A stretch of DNA of 64,000 nt from Kribbella soli (lineage in GTDB: Bacteria; Actinomycetota; Actinomycetes; Propionibacteriales; Kribbellaceae). Of this stretch, positions 54,100 through 63,942 are shown piece by piece. The stretch spans positions 744,001 to 808,000 of the forward strand of contig NZ_SJJZ01000001.1 in assembly GCF_004331345.1 (NCBI RefSeq), read 5' to 3'. Numbering within the stretch: position 1 is the stretch's first letter; the number at the start of each line of letters is the position of its first letter. Under the pieces are notes generated by a model. The model made no database searches and was not told the DNA's origin. It saw only the letters and a program-made list of their open reading frames with translations. The translations under genes were made by a program, and so were the position numbers.

Positions 54100-54924
54100 A
54101 TGCAGGATCGCTACGTCGAGACCGTGCTCGGCCGGATCCGGTTGCGCGTCGACGGGTCCGGACCCGCGATGCTGTTCTGGCCGAGCCTGTTGATGGACGG
54201 CACGCTGTGGTCGGCTCAGGCCGCGCATTTCGCGGACCGCTTCCAGGTGATCCTGGTCGATCCGCCCGGGCACGGCGGCAGCGATCCGCTGACCGGGCCG
54301 TTCACGTTCGAGCAGTGCGCCGAGGTGATCCTGGCGATCATCGACGACCTGCAGGTCGATCGGGTGCACCTGATCGGCAACAGCTGGGGCGGGATGATCG
54401 GCGGTACCTTCGCCGCGCTGCATCCGGACCGGATCGGCATCGCCGTACTGATGAACGCCACCGCGTCCCCGGCCGGACGACGGCAGAAGATCGAGTACGG
54501 CGTCCTGATCCGCGCGGCGCAGCTGCTCGGCGGGATGCGCGGACCGCTCACCGGGCCCGTGCGCGACGCCTTCCTCGGCCCGACCGCGAAACGCGAGAAG
54601 CCCGAGGTCGTTGCCACGGTCAACGAACTCGCACGCAAGGTGGACATCACGTCGGGGCGGCACGCCGTCATCAGCGTGGTCCCGCGGCGTCCCGATCAGC
54701 GCACGCTGCTCGGCAAGATCCGGACACCGGTCCTGGTGGTGGCCGGTGCGGAGGACGCCACCTTCCCGGTCGCCGAGACCGAGGAGATGGCGGACTCCAT
54801 CCCGGGCGCGAGGTTCGTCGTACTCGAGCAGTCCGCCCATCTGGCGGCACTCGAATCCCCGCAAGAGGTCAACGCCCTGATCGACGATTTCCTCGCCGAT
54901 CAGAGCGCGACCCCGTCTGGCTGA
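54100..54924 (+). CDS. Alpha/beta hydrolase
   Basis: 274 residues. The domain shows DPPGHGGSDPL after the third strand, nucleophile Ser in LIGNSWGGMIGG, the acid in VVAGAEDATFPV and the catalytic His in EQSAHLAALESP. It is a compact hydrolase of the 3-oxoadipate enol-lactonase/haloperoxidase-like group; substrate unknown. It follows the WYL regulator by 28 nt but has its own -10 element. It converges on the phosphoesterase gene 8 nt away. Confidence 0.9.
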   Translation: MQDRYVETVLGRIRLRVDGSGPAMLFWPSLLMDGTLWSAQAAHFADRFQVILVDPPGHGGSDPLTGPFTFEQCAEVILAIIDDLQVDRVHLIGNSWGGMIGGTFAALHPDRIGIAVLMNATASPAGRRQKIEYGVLIRAAQLLGGMRGPLTGPVRDAFLGPTAKREKPEVVATVNELARKVDITSGRHAVISVVPRRPDQRTLLGKIRTPVLVVAGAEDATFPVAETEEMADSIPGARFVVLEQSAHLAALESPQEVNALIDDFLADQSATPSG

Positions 54925-54932
54925 CGAATGGC

Positions 54933-56558
54933 TTAGCTGACGACAGCCCCGGTCTTCGGGTCCAGGATCACCTTCTGCTTGCTCGGCCGCCAGAAGTTGA
55001 ACATGCCGGTCAGGCTGCCCGCGCGCTGGTCGAACGAGTGGTCACCGATCCGGCCGGTCCGCCAGTTGTCCTCGATGAACTTCAGGACCGAGGTCTGGTC
55101 GGTCAGCGAGTGGTCGACGTAGTTGCTCTTGGCGTACGGCGAGACCACCAGCAGCGGCAGGCGCGGGCCGTAGCCGCAACGGTCGGCGTACCCGCCGGAC
55201 ACCGGAGCCTTGCCACACGTTGCCGACTGGTCGAGCGCCGCGTCCTTCGAGCCGTTCACCGTCAGGGGCTTCACGTGGTCGTACCAGCCGTCGGAGTCGT
55301 CGTACGCCAGGACAACCGCGGTCGACGACCACTCCTTCGACTTCTGCAGCTGGTTGATCTCCTTGACGACGAACGCCTGCTCGTCCAGCGGGTCGGAGTA
55401 CCCGGCGTGGCCGTCCTGGTACTCGCCGGCCTTCAGGAAGCTGACCGCCGGCAGGTTGTTCGACGCCAGGGCTGCGTCGAAGTCCGACGTGTCGTACTGG
55501 TGGTTGGCCTGGTCGGTGTGACCGATGGCGGCCGTCGAGGTCGGCGGCAGGTGCTTCGGGTTCGCCGTCGACTTGTAGTACTGGAACGGCTCGTGGTGCG
55601 GGCTGTAGTCGTTCGCCGCGATACCGCCGATGTTGGCGTGCTGCGCGCCGCAGACTGCCTTGCCGTCGACCGTGCTGGTCGGCTTGAAGCCGCCCTGGAA
55701 CCAGCCCCAGGTGACGTTGCGCTGGTTCAGCAGGTCACCGATGTTCTGCCCGTGCATCCCGGCCAGGTTGTTGGTCGACTTGCCGTTGTTGTTCGAGCAG
55801 TCGTCGTAGATCGGGTCGGGGTCGTTGGTGATGGTGCCGATCCCGTTCTGGTCCGGCGACTGTACGGCGTACGCGTCGGTGGTCGGCTGCCCCGTCTTCG
55901 GGTCGTAGGCCTGACCGCCGTGGGTCTGCCCGGAGATCAGGTTCAGCGCGCCCGGGGTCGACGGGCCGTACACCGTGTCGAACGAGTTGTCGCTCATCGC
56001 GTAGTGCTGGGCGTAGTTCCACAGCCCGGTGACGGTGTTGCCGTCGTAGTAGTCCATCACCAGGCCCGGCTCGCCGAACAGCACCGGCTGACCGGTGCAC
56101 TTGTCGGTCTCGGTGTTCTCGACGAACTTGTCCAGCTTGCCGCCGTTGACCGCCTTCTGCTCCGGCCCATAGCCGTGGTTCTGGTCGCAGGTCAGCGCCT
56201 GCGACGGGGCCAGCCGCTTCGGGTTGTAGGCGTTCGGGTTGTCCGTCAGCAGCTTCTTGGACAGACCGTTCACCTTGGGCGTGTGCCGGGCCGCCGTGAA
56301 CGGCGTACCGTCCGCGTTGGTCGCGTTCGGGTACGTCCCGAAGTAGTGGTCGAACGAGATGTTCTCGCCAAAGATCACCACCACGTGCTTGATCGGCGTG
56401 GTCGTCCCCGCCGGATGGTACGAAGCGGCGTCTGCCGCTGTGAACGCCGCGCCGGCGTTGGTCACCTGCTGGGCGGCGCCGGGGGCGCCACAGGCGGCCA
56501 GCAACAACCCCGTCGCGGCCGCGACGGCCGTGGCGGCGACAGGAAGTCTTGCGCGCAT
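54933..56558 (-). CDS. Phosphoesterase family lipoprotein (phospholipase C/acid phosphatase-like)
   Basis: 541 residues from ATG 56558, with GGAGGAGAAGG upstream. A lipoprotein signal ends in LLLAAC (Cys about residue 23). The PF04185 phosphoesterase core follows: IKHVVVIFGENISFDHYFGTYP, FDTVYGPSTPGALNLISG, and YDDSDGWYDHV and RLPLLVVSPYAKSNYVDHS late in the chain, which carry metal ligands. It probably hydrolyses phospholipid or phosphate esters at the cell surface. It starts 20 nt after the efeB stop and is likely the third gene of the efeO-efeB operon. Confidence 0.92.
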   Translation of the reverse strand: MRARLPVAATAVAAATGLLLAACGAPGAAQQVTNAGAAFTAADAASYHPAGTTTPIKHVVVIFGENISFDHYFGTYPNATNADGTPFTAARHTPKVNGLSKKLLTDNPNAYNPKRLAPSQALTCDQNHGYGPEQKAVNGGKLDKFVENTETDKCTGQPVLFGEPGLVMDYYDGNTVTGLWNYAQHYAMSDNSFDTVYGPSTPGALNLISGQTHGGQAYDPKTGQPTTDAYAVQSPDQNGIGTITNDPDPIYDDCSNNNGKSTNNLAGMHGQNIGDLLNQRNVTWGWFQGGFKPTSTVDGKAVCGAQHANIGGIAANDYSPHHEPFQYYKSTANPKHLPPTSTAAIGHTDQANHQYDTSDFDAALASNNLPAVSFLKAGEYQDGHAGYSDPLDEQAFVVKEINQLQKSKEWSSTAVVLAYDDSDGWYDHVKPLTVNGSKDAALDQSATCGKAPVSGGYADRCGYGPRLPLLVVSPYAKSNYVDHSLTDQTSVLKFIEDNWRTGRIGDHSFDQRAGSLTGMFNFWRPSKQKVILDPKTGAVVS

Positions 56559-56578
56559 GCCTTCTCCTCCTGAATAAC

Positions 56579-57790
56579 TCATCCGAGCAACGACCGCGCG
56601 AAGTGGTCGTTGCCGTCCCGAACACCGGGAAGCACGAAGAAATAGCCGCCGCCGACCGGCCGGATGTAGTCGACGAGAGGCTCGTCGGCCAGCCTGGTCT
56701 GCACGGCCTCGAACTGCCGGGCGATGTCCTGCTGGTAAGCGCAGAACAGCAGCCCCATGTCCAGGTCACCGACCGCGTCGGTGCCCTTGTCGTAGTTGTA
56801 GCCGCGGCGCAGGAACTGGCTGGCCGCGGTGTCCGCGGTGCGCGGGTTGGCCCTGCGGATGTGACTGGTCAGCGGAATCGCCCCGCCGGTCGGATCGGCC
56901 GGGTAGTTCGGGAGGTCGGTCTCGCTGCTGCCGTCCAGCGGCGCACCGGAGTCCCGGCGCCGGCCGAACATGTTCTCCTGCTCGCCGACCGACACCCGGT
57001 CCCAGAACTCGACCAGCATCCGGATCTGCCGCAGCACCTGGTAGCTGCCGCCCTCGGTCCAGGCCGGCTCGCCGTTGCCCTTGCCCACCCACACGAGCTT
57101 GTCGTGGTCGGCCGACGCCGGTTTGACGATGCCGTCCTTGAAGCCCATCAGGTTGCGCGGCGCGCCGGCTGGGCGCGGCGAGCTCTGGAAGCCGTCGACC
57201 CGCCAGCGCAACTGCATCGCGCCGCGCGTGTGCCGAGCGAGGTCCCGCAACGCGTGCAGCACGGTGTCGGTCTCCGACGCGCACAACTGCAGGCTCAGAT
57301 CCCCGTGACACAGGCTGTCGTCCAGACTGTCTTTCGGGAACTCCTTCATCGCCGTGAGCTTCGCGGGCTTGCGATCCTTCAGGCCGTACCGGTCGTCGAA
57401 CAGCGACGCCCCGACTCCGACGGTCACCGTCAGATCGTCGCCGGGCATCTCCGGCCCGAGTACGCCGGAATCGGCCGGCGGGGCCGTGATACCCAACGGC
57501 GGCAGCGCACCACCCGCGGTGAGCAGCCGCGCCCGATCGGTCAGAGTCCTGAACAGGTCGGTCAGCTCGCCCCGGTTCGCGGCGATCACGTCGAACGACG
57601 CGAAGATCGCCTGCTTCTGCTGATCGGTGGCTATGCCGGCCTGATGTACGCCGTGGAACGGCACGGACGTCGGCGTCGCTGCGTCAGCGCGCATCCCAGT
57701 CGCTGCCACAGCACCGGCCCCGGTGACTGCGGCCGCGCCCGCCCCGGCGAGTGCGCCGCGGAGGAAGGATCGGCGGCCGACGTCGCTCAT
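56579..57790 (-). CDS. efeB: Dye-decolorizing peroxidase / deferrochelatase EfeB
   Basis: 403 residues from ATG 57790, which overlaps the efeO stop (ATGA). A Tat signal [12 protein letters not shown] opens the protein, so it is exported folded with heme. The DyP hallmark GxxDG is GFKDG at 216-220, with the catalytic Asp219; the proximal heme His is expected in the C-terminal half (SHIRRANPR). EfeB oxidises ferrous iron or extracts iron from heme for EfeU. Here efeU is not adjacent. Confidence 0.95.
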   Translation of the reverse strand: MSDVGRRSFLRGALAGAGAAAVTGAGAVAATGMRADAATPTSVPFHGVHQAGIATDQQKQAIFASFDVIAANRGELTDLFRTLTDRARLLTAGGALPPLGITAPPADSGVLGPEMPGDDLTVTVGVGASLFDDRYGLKDRKPAKLTAMKEFPKDSLDDSLCHGDLSLQLCASETDTVLHALRDLARHTRGAMQLRWRVDGFQSSPRPAGAPRNLMGFKDGIVKPASADHDKLVWVGKGNGEPAWTEGGSYQVLRQIRMLVEFWDRVSVGEQENMFGRRRDSGAPLDGSSETDLPNYPADPTGGAIPLTSHIRRANPRTADTAASQFLRRGYNYDKGTDAVGDLDMGLLFCAYQQDIARQFEAVQTRLADEPLVDYIRPVGGGYFFVLPGVRDGNDHFARSLLG

Positions 57791-58905
57791 GACCCCCTCC
57801 GGACTTCGCAGATCGCGGCGACCGGGGCGAGCTTCTCCAGCAGCTCCCCCACCGCACCGTTCAACTGTTCCCGGGTGGTCCGGTCCAACTGGTCGACCGG
57901 TGTGTTCCGGTGCGCGGTCAGCAGCGTGCGCACGCGGCTCTCCCACTTCTGCACCTCGGGAAGGTCGGGGTAGCGCGGTTTGAGGACCGGGTCCAGGATG
58001 GCCAGCACGTTCGCCGTGCCGTTCAGGTTCGCCAGCGCGGTGTTCAGCGACGTACCGCTGCCTTGGTCGTTCTCGCCGGTCAGCTCGAACTGGAGGGCGT
58101 TCTCCATGATCTCGTGGGCGCGCAGCCCGAGATCGTTCGGATCCACCTGCTCGTTGGGCAGATCCTTCTGCAGGCCGTGCACGTCGGCGGCCAACTGGTC
58201 CGCGATCGGCTTCAGCCCAGAGGTCTTGTGCCACAGGCCTTTCTCCAGCGGATGGAAACCGTTGGAGGGTCCATCGATCTTGTCGGCAAAGTCTCCGAAG
58301 GCGTCGTACGCCGCGCCGAGCGAGTTGTACGCAAGGTGCGCGGACAGCCAGTCGGTGCGGGCGGCGTCCAGGTTGCCGGCATCCACATCGGCGCGCAGCT
58401 TGTCCGTCTTGAGTGCCAGGTCCGCGATGCCGCGGGCGACCCCGGCCTGGTACTTCTTCACCAGCGGCAGCATGTCGTTCTTGGTGACGGGGACGACGGC
58501 AGGACCGCCCTGCGCGTCACCCGCCAGCGTGACCGTCGGCCCGGTGATCGCGTCGGTGTCCTCGATCAGGCAGCGGATCGCGTACTGCCCGGCGCCGAGT
58601 TGCACGTCCATCGACGCGCTCGTGTTCGGACCCAGGCCTTCCACTTCGCCGTACACCTTGTTGCTGCGGACCTCGACGAGGTCGACCTCGGCGGCCGCGT
58701 CGCCGGTGTTGTGGACGACGAGCGTCTGCCGGCCGGTCCTCGCGTCGGTCCACCCCTGTCCGCATTGGCTGCGGGACACGGCGATCCCGGACGGGCGGCC
58801 GGTCGCGTCGGCGGAACCTTCCCAGGGCCGCCAGACCGTGACCCCCGCCGCTGCGCTCAGAACGACCAATGCGACAGCCGTCGGCACCGGACGGGGAGTG
58901 CGCAC
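57787..58905 (-). CDS. efeO: Iron uptake periplasmic protein EfeO
   Basis: 372 residues from GTG 58905, with CAGGAGCG upstream. An N-terminal hydrophobic anchor (about 9-25) precedes a cupredoxin-like domain (about 45-130) and a C-terminal M75-type imelysin domain with the metal motif around [16 protein letters not shown] and FHPLEKGLW. EfeO binds iron and passes it to the EfeU permease. The full EfeUOB system is common in actinobacteria; only O and B are present here. A dyad 26 nt upstream may be an iron-regulator site. Confidence 0.92.
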   Translation of the reverse strand: MRTPRPVPTAVALVVLSAAAGVTVWRPWEGSADATGRPSGIAVSRSQCGQGWTDARTGRQTLVVHNTGDAAAEVDLVEVRSNKVYGEVEGLGPNTSASMDVQLGAGQYAIRCLIEDTDAITGPTVTLAGDAQGGPAVVPVTKNDMLPLVKKYQAGVARGIADLALKTDKLRADVDAGNLDAARTDWLSAHLAYNSLGAAYDAFGDFADKIDGPSNGFHPLEKGLWHKTSGLKPIADQLAADVHGLQKDLPNEQVDPNDLGLRAHEIMENALQFELTGENDQGSGTSLNTALANLNGTANVLAILDPVLKPRYPDLPEVQKWESRVRTLLTAHRNTPVDQLDRTTREQLNGAVGELLEKLAPVAAICEVRRGS

Positions 58906-58930
58906 GACAGGTCGCTCCTGAAGATCGGCA

Positions 58931-58955
58931 ATTTACATTCGCCGGTAATGCTAAT
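58931..58955. promoter_or_regulatory. Imperfect dyad upstream of efeO, possible metal-regulator box
   Basis: ATTTACATT (58931-58939) and AATGCTAAT (58947-58955) pair at 7 of 9 positions around a 7-base centre. This AT-rich island in GC-rich DNA immediately upstream of efeO has the look of a Fur/DtxR-type operator, but the sequence fits no consensus exactly. Confidence 0.35.
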
Positions 58956-59029
58956 CCTGGGATCGCCCGGGTTCGGGCTTGTTCGCCGGTCCGTCACGCA
59001 TTGTTCGTCCGCTACGCCTACCGGTTCGG

Positions 59030-59938
59030 TTAGCGGCGAGCCGGAACTGAGAGCCGGCTGAGATCGGAGGCGACCACGATCTCGCCGGAGAACTCCGCCG
59101 CGGCCTCTTCGTAGAAGCGTTCCGGCTCGAGGTAGCGCTGGGAGAAGTGCGTGAGGACGAGCTTGCGGACGCCGCATTCGGCCGCGACCCGCGCGGCCTG
59201 ACGGGCGGTCAGGTGACCGAAGCGGCGGGCCAGTTCGGCTTCGGACGACAGGTACGTCGACTCGATGACGAGCAGGTCGGCGCCGTCCGCGAGGCGCAGG
59301 ACGTTCTCGCACAAGCGGGTGTCCATGATGAACGCGAATCGTTGCCCCGGCCGCAGCTCACTGACGTCGTCCACGTGCACAGTGCGATCGCCGAGGTCGA
59401 GCGATCCGGCTCGGTGAAGCCGGCCGACGTCAGGCCCGGTCACGCCGTACGCCGCGAGCTTGTCCGGGAGCATCCGGCGTCCGTCGGGCTCGATCAGCTG
59501 GTACCCGAACGACTCGATCGGGTGCTCCAGGCGCCGCGCCCACAACTGCCCGAACGATCCGACGGACAGCAGCCCGTCCTCCTCGATCGGCTCCTCGAGC
59601 AGCTCGGCCCGCTCGAAGAACGACGCGGCGTATCGCAACCGCGTGAAGTAGGTCTGCCCCGATGCCGGATAGTGCGCCCGCACCGGATGCGGTACGTCGT
59701 CCAGCGACAACCGCTGCACCACTCCCGGCACCCCGAGACAGTGATCGCCGTGGAAGTGCGTCACGCACAGCCGCGTGATCGCCCGGGCCGCGAGCCCGGC
59801 GTAGATCATCTGCCGCTGCGTCCCCTCGCCGGGATCGAACAGGAACCCCTCGTCGTCCCAGCGCAGGAAGTACCCGTTCTGCGTACGTTCCCGGGACGGC
59901 ACCTGACTGCCGGTCCCGAGTACGACGAGCTCACGCAA
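59030..59938 (-). CDS. rnz: Ribonuclease Z (tRNA 3' endonuclease)
   Basis: 302 residues from TTG 59938, which overlaps the upstream gene's stop by 8 nt; earlier in-frame starts extend further into that gene. The metallo-beta-lactamase zinc motif is [13 protein letters not shown], followed by the RNase Z-specific C-terminal motifs [21 protein letters not shown] and LTHFSQRY. RNase Z cleaves the 3' trailer of tRNA precursors without CCA, which fits the CCA-less tRNA-Arg gene here. It is the third gene of the glyQS operon. Confidence 0.92.
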   Translation of the reverse strand: MRELVVLGTGSQVPSRERTQNGYFLRWDDEGFLFDPGEGTQRQMIYAGLAARAITRLCVTHFHGDHCLGVPGVVQRLSLDDVPHPVRAHYPASGQTYFTRLRYAASFFERAELLEEPIEEDGLLSVGSFGQLWARRLEHPIESFGYQLIEPDGRRMLPDKLAAYGVTGPDVGRLHRAGSLDLGDRTVHVDDVSELRPGQRFAFIMDTRLCENVLRLADGADLLVIESTYLSSEAELARRFGHLTARQAARVAAECGVRKLVLTHFSQRYLEPERFYEEAAAEFSGEIVVASDLSRLSVPARR

Positions 59939-60899
59939 GGGCAGCCACCAGCGTGGAGGACGACATGTTGCCGCCGCAGGACACGACCGCGACACGCTTC
60001 CCGGCCAGTTCGGTACGTCGTGCGCTCGCCGCCGCGAACGCCAGCGCGGCCGAGCCTTCGATCAACTGGTGCTCGGTGTCGATCACCGTCCGGAGCGCCT
60101 CGCGGATCGCGTCCTCCTCGACCAGCACCCAGTCGTCGACCAGTTCACGACACAGGTCGAACGTGATACTCCCCGGCTCGACGCTGCCCGCCGTACCGTC
60201 CGACAACGTCTGCCCGGCGTCGACCTGCACGATCTCGCCGGCCCGTACCGAGGCCGCCATCGCGTCGTCGACGGCCGGCTGCGCGCCGTACACGCGGATC
60301 CCGGGCAGGTGCTTCTTGAGCACCGCGGCGACCCCGCTGATCAGCCCGCCGCCACCGACCGCGACGACGACCGCATCGAGTGACGCACCGGCCAACTGCT
60401 CGACGATCTCGACACCGACCGTCCCCTGCCCGGCGATGATGTCCGGGTCGTTGTACGGCGGGACGTACGCCAGCCCGTGCTCCGCGGCGTACGCCCGGGC
60501 CTTGATCTCGAGCACACCGGTGTCGTTGCCCTCGGCCCGTAGTTCGAGACCGAGCCGGCGCAGCGCCGCGACCTTGCCCGGCGCGGCGTTCTCGGGCAGG
60601 TAGACGATGCCATGGCCCCCGAGTGTCGCGAGCGCGTTGCCGACGCCGAGCCCGTGATTCCCGGTGGACGCCGTGATCACGCCCGCCGCACGCTCCGCCT
60701 CGGTCAGCGTGAGGATCTTCGCCAGCGCACCGCGGGCCTTGAACGATCCCGTCCGTTGCTGGTGCTCGCACTTCACGAGCACCTCGGCGCCCAGCTCGTC
60801 GCTGAACGCGCCGTAGCGGACGAACGGTGTCGGCGGCAGGTGCTCCCGCAGGGCCGGCGCGACGCGCTCGGCCCGTGCGGCAGCTTCCGCGGGGGTCAT
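59931..60899 (-). CDS. PLP-dependent threonine/serine dehydratase-like enzyme
   Basis: 322 residues from ATG 60899, which overlaps the glyQS stop by one base; a GTG one codon earlier is also possible. The PLP lysine is in [10 protein letters not shown], the phosphate-binding loop is VGGGGLISG, and [10 protein letters not shown] is the substrate loop. It belongs to the fold-type II serine/threonine dehydratase or racemase group and lacks the C-terminal ACT domain of biosynthetic IlvA, suggesting a catabolic or hydroxyaspartate-type role. Tight overlaps on both sides place it in one operon with glyQS and rnz. Confidence 0.9.
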   Translation of the reverse strand: MTPAEAAARAERVAPALREHLPPTPFVRYGAFSDELGAEVLVKCEHQQRTGSFKARGALAKILTLTEAERAAGVITASTGNHGLGVGNALATLGGHGIVYLPENAAPGKVAALRRLGLELRAEGNDTGVLEIKARAYAAEHGLAYVPPYNDPDIIAGQGTVGVEIVEQLAGASLDAVVVAVGGGGLISGVAAVLKKHLPGIRVYGAQPAVDDAMAASVRAGEIVQVDAGQTLSDGTAGSVEPGSITFDLCRELVDDWVLVEEDAIREALRTVIDTEHQLIEGSAALAFAAASARRTELAGKRVAVVSCGGNMSSSTLVAALA

Positions 60900-63895
60900 C
60901 ACTCCGCGGCGTTGAGGCTCGTGCCGAGGGCCTGCCAGTCGAGGACCGGTGCGGCGAGCTTGCTGATCGTTGCCAGCAGCCCCAACCGCGCGGCGCGGAT
61001 CTCCGGCTCCTTCGCCATCACGAGGATCTCGTCGAAGAACGCGTTCACCGGCTCGACCAGGACCGACGCGGTGGAGACGAAGTCGCCGAGCCCGGTCGGC
61101 GCCTGCCCGATCTTCTGGACCGCCTCGTGCAGCACGACCTCGGCGGGCTCGGTGAGCTTGCCGGCGTCGTACTCCGCCTCGGTGCCTTCCGGAACGATCC
61201 GGCGGACCCGCTGGAGTACGGCGACCAGGTCGGCGAAGTCGCTGTTGCCGACCAGGCCCTGCAGGGTCTTCAGCGTCTCGTCCGCGACCACCGGGGCAGT
61301 TGCCAATGGCAACACTGCGGCGACCTGGAGGTGGTCGTCTCCGCGGTCGATCAGCTGCTGCTCGTACCGCCGAACGGTGAAGTCGGCGACCTCGTCGAGC
61401 GAGTCCGCCGGTACATCGATGCCTTGCGCACCGATCTCGTCAGCGGCCGCCTTCAGCCCGACCGGCAACGTGATCGCCCGCAGCTCCGGGTGTTCGCGGA
61501 GGATCGCGACCACACCGGCAGCGGCCCTGCGCAGCGCGAACGGGTCGGAGCTTCCGGTCGGCTTCGCGCCGATCCCGAACAGACCGGCCAGCAGATCGAA
61601 CCGGTCGGCGAGCGCGAGCAGCGAGCCCGGGGTCGTCGACGGGACGGGGTCACCGGCCGACCGCGGCAGCTCCATGTCGTACAGGGCCTGTGCGACGGCC
61701 TCGGTCTCTCCGGCGCGCTTGGCGTACTCGCGAGCCATCGTGCCGGCCAGGCTGGTCAGCTCGACCACCATCTGCGAACCGAGGTCGAACTTGGCCAGTT
61801 CGGCGGCCCGCTTCAGTGTCGTCAGGTCGTCGCCGTCGAGGTCGACGGTGGACGCCAGCTTGGTAGCGATCCGCCCGATCCGGCCGGCGCGGTCGGCCAT
61901 CGAGCCGAGCCGCTCCTCGAAGGCCAGCTTCTCCAGCTCGCTCTTCATCGACTCCAGCGGCGTCTCCAGGTCGGCCCGCCAGAAGAACGCGGCGTCCTCG
62001 TAGCGTGCCCGCAGTACCGCCTCGTTGCCGGTCCGGACCCGGTCCTCGTCGACCGAACCGTTGGCCACGGCAACGAAGTGCGGCAACAGCTTGCCGTCAC
62101 CGTCGCGGACCGGCAGGTAGCGCTGGTGCTTGCGCATCACGGTCGTGAGGATCTCGCTCGGCAGGTCCAGGTAGTCGGCCGCGAAGCCGCCCAGGATCGG
62201 CGTCGGCTCCTCGATCAGGTTGACGATCTGGTCGACCAGCGCGGACTCGCCGTCGACGTCGACCGTACCGCCGACACCCTTCGACAACTCAGCCGCGGCC
62301 TCGATGATCTGCGCCCGCCGACGAGCCGGATCGGCTTCGATCCCGTGGATCCGGAGCAGGTCCAGGTAGCCCTCGGCCGACGCGATCTCGACCTTCGGCT
62401 GCGCGGCGGTCCGGTGCACCCGCGTCGTCCGTCCGGCCGCGAGGCTCGAGACGGAGACCGGGACGATCTCGTCGCCGAGCAGCGCGACCAGCCAGCGGAT
62501 CGGGCGGGTGAACGACAGCTTGGCGTCGTTCCACCGCATGTTCTTGTCCGAACGCAGGCCCGCGACGATCTCGCTCAGTACGCCGCTCAACACCTCGGCC
62601 GCACCGCGGCCCGGATCCGGCTTGGTCACCGCGACGTACTCGACGCCGTCGACATCCAGGTCGTGCAGCTCGGTCGGCTCCACTTTCTGACCGCGGGCGA
62701 ACCCGGCGGCGGCTTTGGTGAGGTTGCCGTCGGCGTCGTACGCGGCCGCCTTCTTCGGACCACGCACCACCCGCTCGGCATCCGGCTCACCGGCCTGGAC
62801 GGAGGCGACGAAGGCGACCACGCGGCGCGGGGTTGCGTACGTCGTGATTGCGCCGTGCTCGAGCCGCGTCGCGGCCAGCTTCTCCTCCAGCGCAGCCTGC
62901 ACCGCCGCGGCGGTCTTCGTGACCTCGGACGGCGGCATCTCCTCGGTGCCGATCTCGAAGGTCAGCTGCCGGGTGCCGGTGCTCGCCGGGAACTCGGTCG
63001 GCTCCTCCGCGGCCGGCGGCAGTTCAGCCAGGCCCAGCGGGTGCTTCAGCTCCTCGCGGCGCTCGGCCCACAGCCGCGACACCTCGCGGGCCAGGGTCCG
63101 CATCCGGCCGAACGCCTTGGCGCGTTCCGTCGTACTGACGGCACCGCGGGCGTCGAGGACGTTGAACGTGTGCGAGCACCGCAGGACCTGGATGTGCGCC
63201 GGCACCGGGAGGCGGTCGTCGATCATCCGGCGGGCCTCGTTCGCGTACTCCTCGAACAAGCGCTTCTGCGATTCCACGTCCGCGTCGTCCAGGTAGTACC
63301 GGCTCATCTCGTACTCCGCCTGGCCGAACGCCTCGCCGTACGAGATGCCCGGCGCGTAGGCGATGTCCTTGAAGTGCGAGACGCCCTGCAGCGCCATCAT
63401 GATCCGCTCGATGCCGTAGGTGATCTCCACCGACACCGGGTCGAGCGTCATCCCGCCGGCCTGCTGGAAGTACGTGAACTGGGTGATCTCCAGACCGTCC
63501 AGCCAGACCTCCCAGCCCAGACCCCAGGAACCGGTCGCCGGGTTCGCCCAGTTGTCCTCGACGAACCGTACGTCGTGCGCGTCGATGTCGATTCCGAGCG
63601 CGGACAGGCTGTCCAGGAACAACTCCTGTGGGTTACCCGGGTCCGGCTTGAGCACCACCTGGAACTGGGTGTGGGTCTGCAGGCGGTTCGGGTTCTCGCC
63701 GTAGCGGCTGTCGTCCGGCCGCACACTCGGCTCGACGTACGCCACCCGCCACGGCTCCGGACCGAGCACCCGCAGGATGGTCGCCGGGTTCAGCGTTCCG
63801 GCACCGACCTCGGTGTTGAACGGCTGCACCATCATGCAGCCTCGGTCGGTCCAGTACTTCGTGAGCGCGATGAGCGCGTCCTGCATGGTGAGCAC
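60899..63895 (-). CDS. glyQS: Glycyl-tRNA synthetase, fused alpha-beta (GlyQS) form
   Basis: 998 residues from GTG 63895, which gives the GlyQ-like start MLTMQDALIALTKYW and has GAGG seven bases upstream. Residues 1-285 are the class II alpha subunit (GCMMVQPFNTEVGAGT; RPDDSRYGENPNR; YFQQAGGM). A linker of about 25 residues leads to the beta subunit from about 310 (LTFEIGTEEMPPSEV) with its HD-like and C-terminal anticodon-binding regions. It charges tRNA-Gly. Most actinobacteria use the unrelated single-chain GlyRS, so this tetramer-type enzyme as one chain is notable. Confidence 0.96.
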   Translation of the reverse strand: MLTMQDALIALTKYWTDRGCMMVQPFNTEVGAGTLNPATILRVLGPEPWRVAYVEPSVRPDDSRYGENPNRLQTHTQFQVVLKPDPGNPQELFLDSLSALGIDIDAHDVRFVEDNWANPATGSWGLGWEVWLDGLEITQFTYFQQAGGMTLDPVSVEITYGIERIMMALQGVSHFKDIAYAPGISYGEAFGQAEYEMSRYYLDDADVESQKRLFEEYANEARRMIDDRLPVPAHIQVLRCSHTFNVLDARGAVSTTERAKAFGRMRTLAREVSRLWAERREELKHPLGLAELPPAAEEPTEFPASTGTRQLTFEIGTEEMPPSEVTKTAAAVQAALEEKLAATRLEHGAITTYATPRRVVAFVASVQAGEPDAERVVRGPKKAAAYDADGNLTKAAAGFARGQKVEPTELHDLDVDGVEYVAVTKPDPGRGAAEVLSGVLSEIVAGLRSDKNMRWNDAKLSFTRPIRWLVALLGDEIVPVSVSSLAAGRTTRVHRTAAQPKVEIASAEGYLDLLRIHGIEADPARRRAQIIEAAAELSKGVGGTVDVDGESALVDQIVNLIEEPTPILGGFAADYLDLPSEILTTVMRKHQRYLPVRDGDGKLLPHFVAVANGSVDEDRVRTGNEAVLRARYEDAAFFWRADLETPLESMKSELEKLAFEERLGSMADRAGRIGRIATKLASTVDLDGDDLTTLKRAAELAKFDLGSQMVVELTSLAGTMAREYAKRAGETEAVAQALYDMELPRSAGDPVPSTTPGSLLALADRFDLLAGLFGIGAKPTGSSDPFALRRAAAGVVAILREHPELRAITLPVGLKAAADEIGAQGIDVPADSLDEVADFTVRRYEQQLIDRGDDHLQVAAVLPLATAPVVADETLKTLQGLVGNSDFADLVAVLQRVRRIVPEGTEAEYDAGKLTEPAEVVLHEAVQKIGQAPTGLGDFVSTASVLVEPVNAFFDEILVMAKEPEIRAARLGLLATISKLAAPVLDWQALGTSLNAAE

Positions 63896-63942
63896 AACAA
63901 ACCTCAAGCCATCTTCCGGGGTGGTGTTCGCCCGAAGTCTAT

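Noticed and set aside
54207..56573. A 788-codon plus-strand frame spanning a hydrolase and the antisense of a phosphoesterase
   Set aside because: It crosses two genes with clear catalytic motifs on the correct frames and has no recognisable content of its own.
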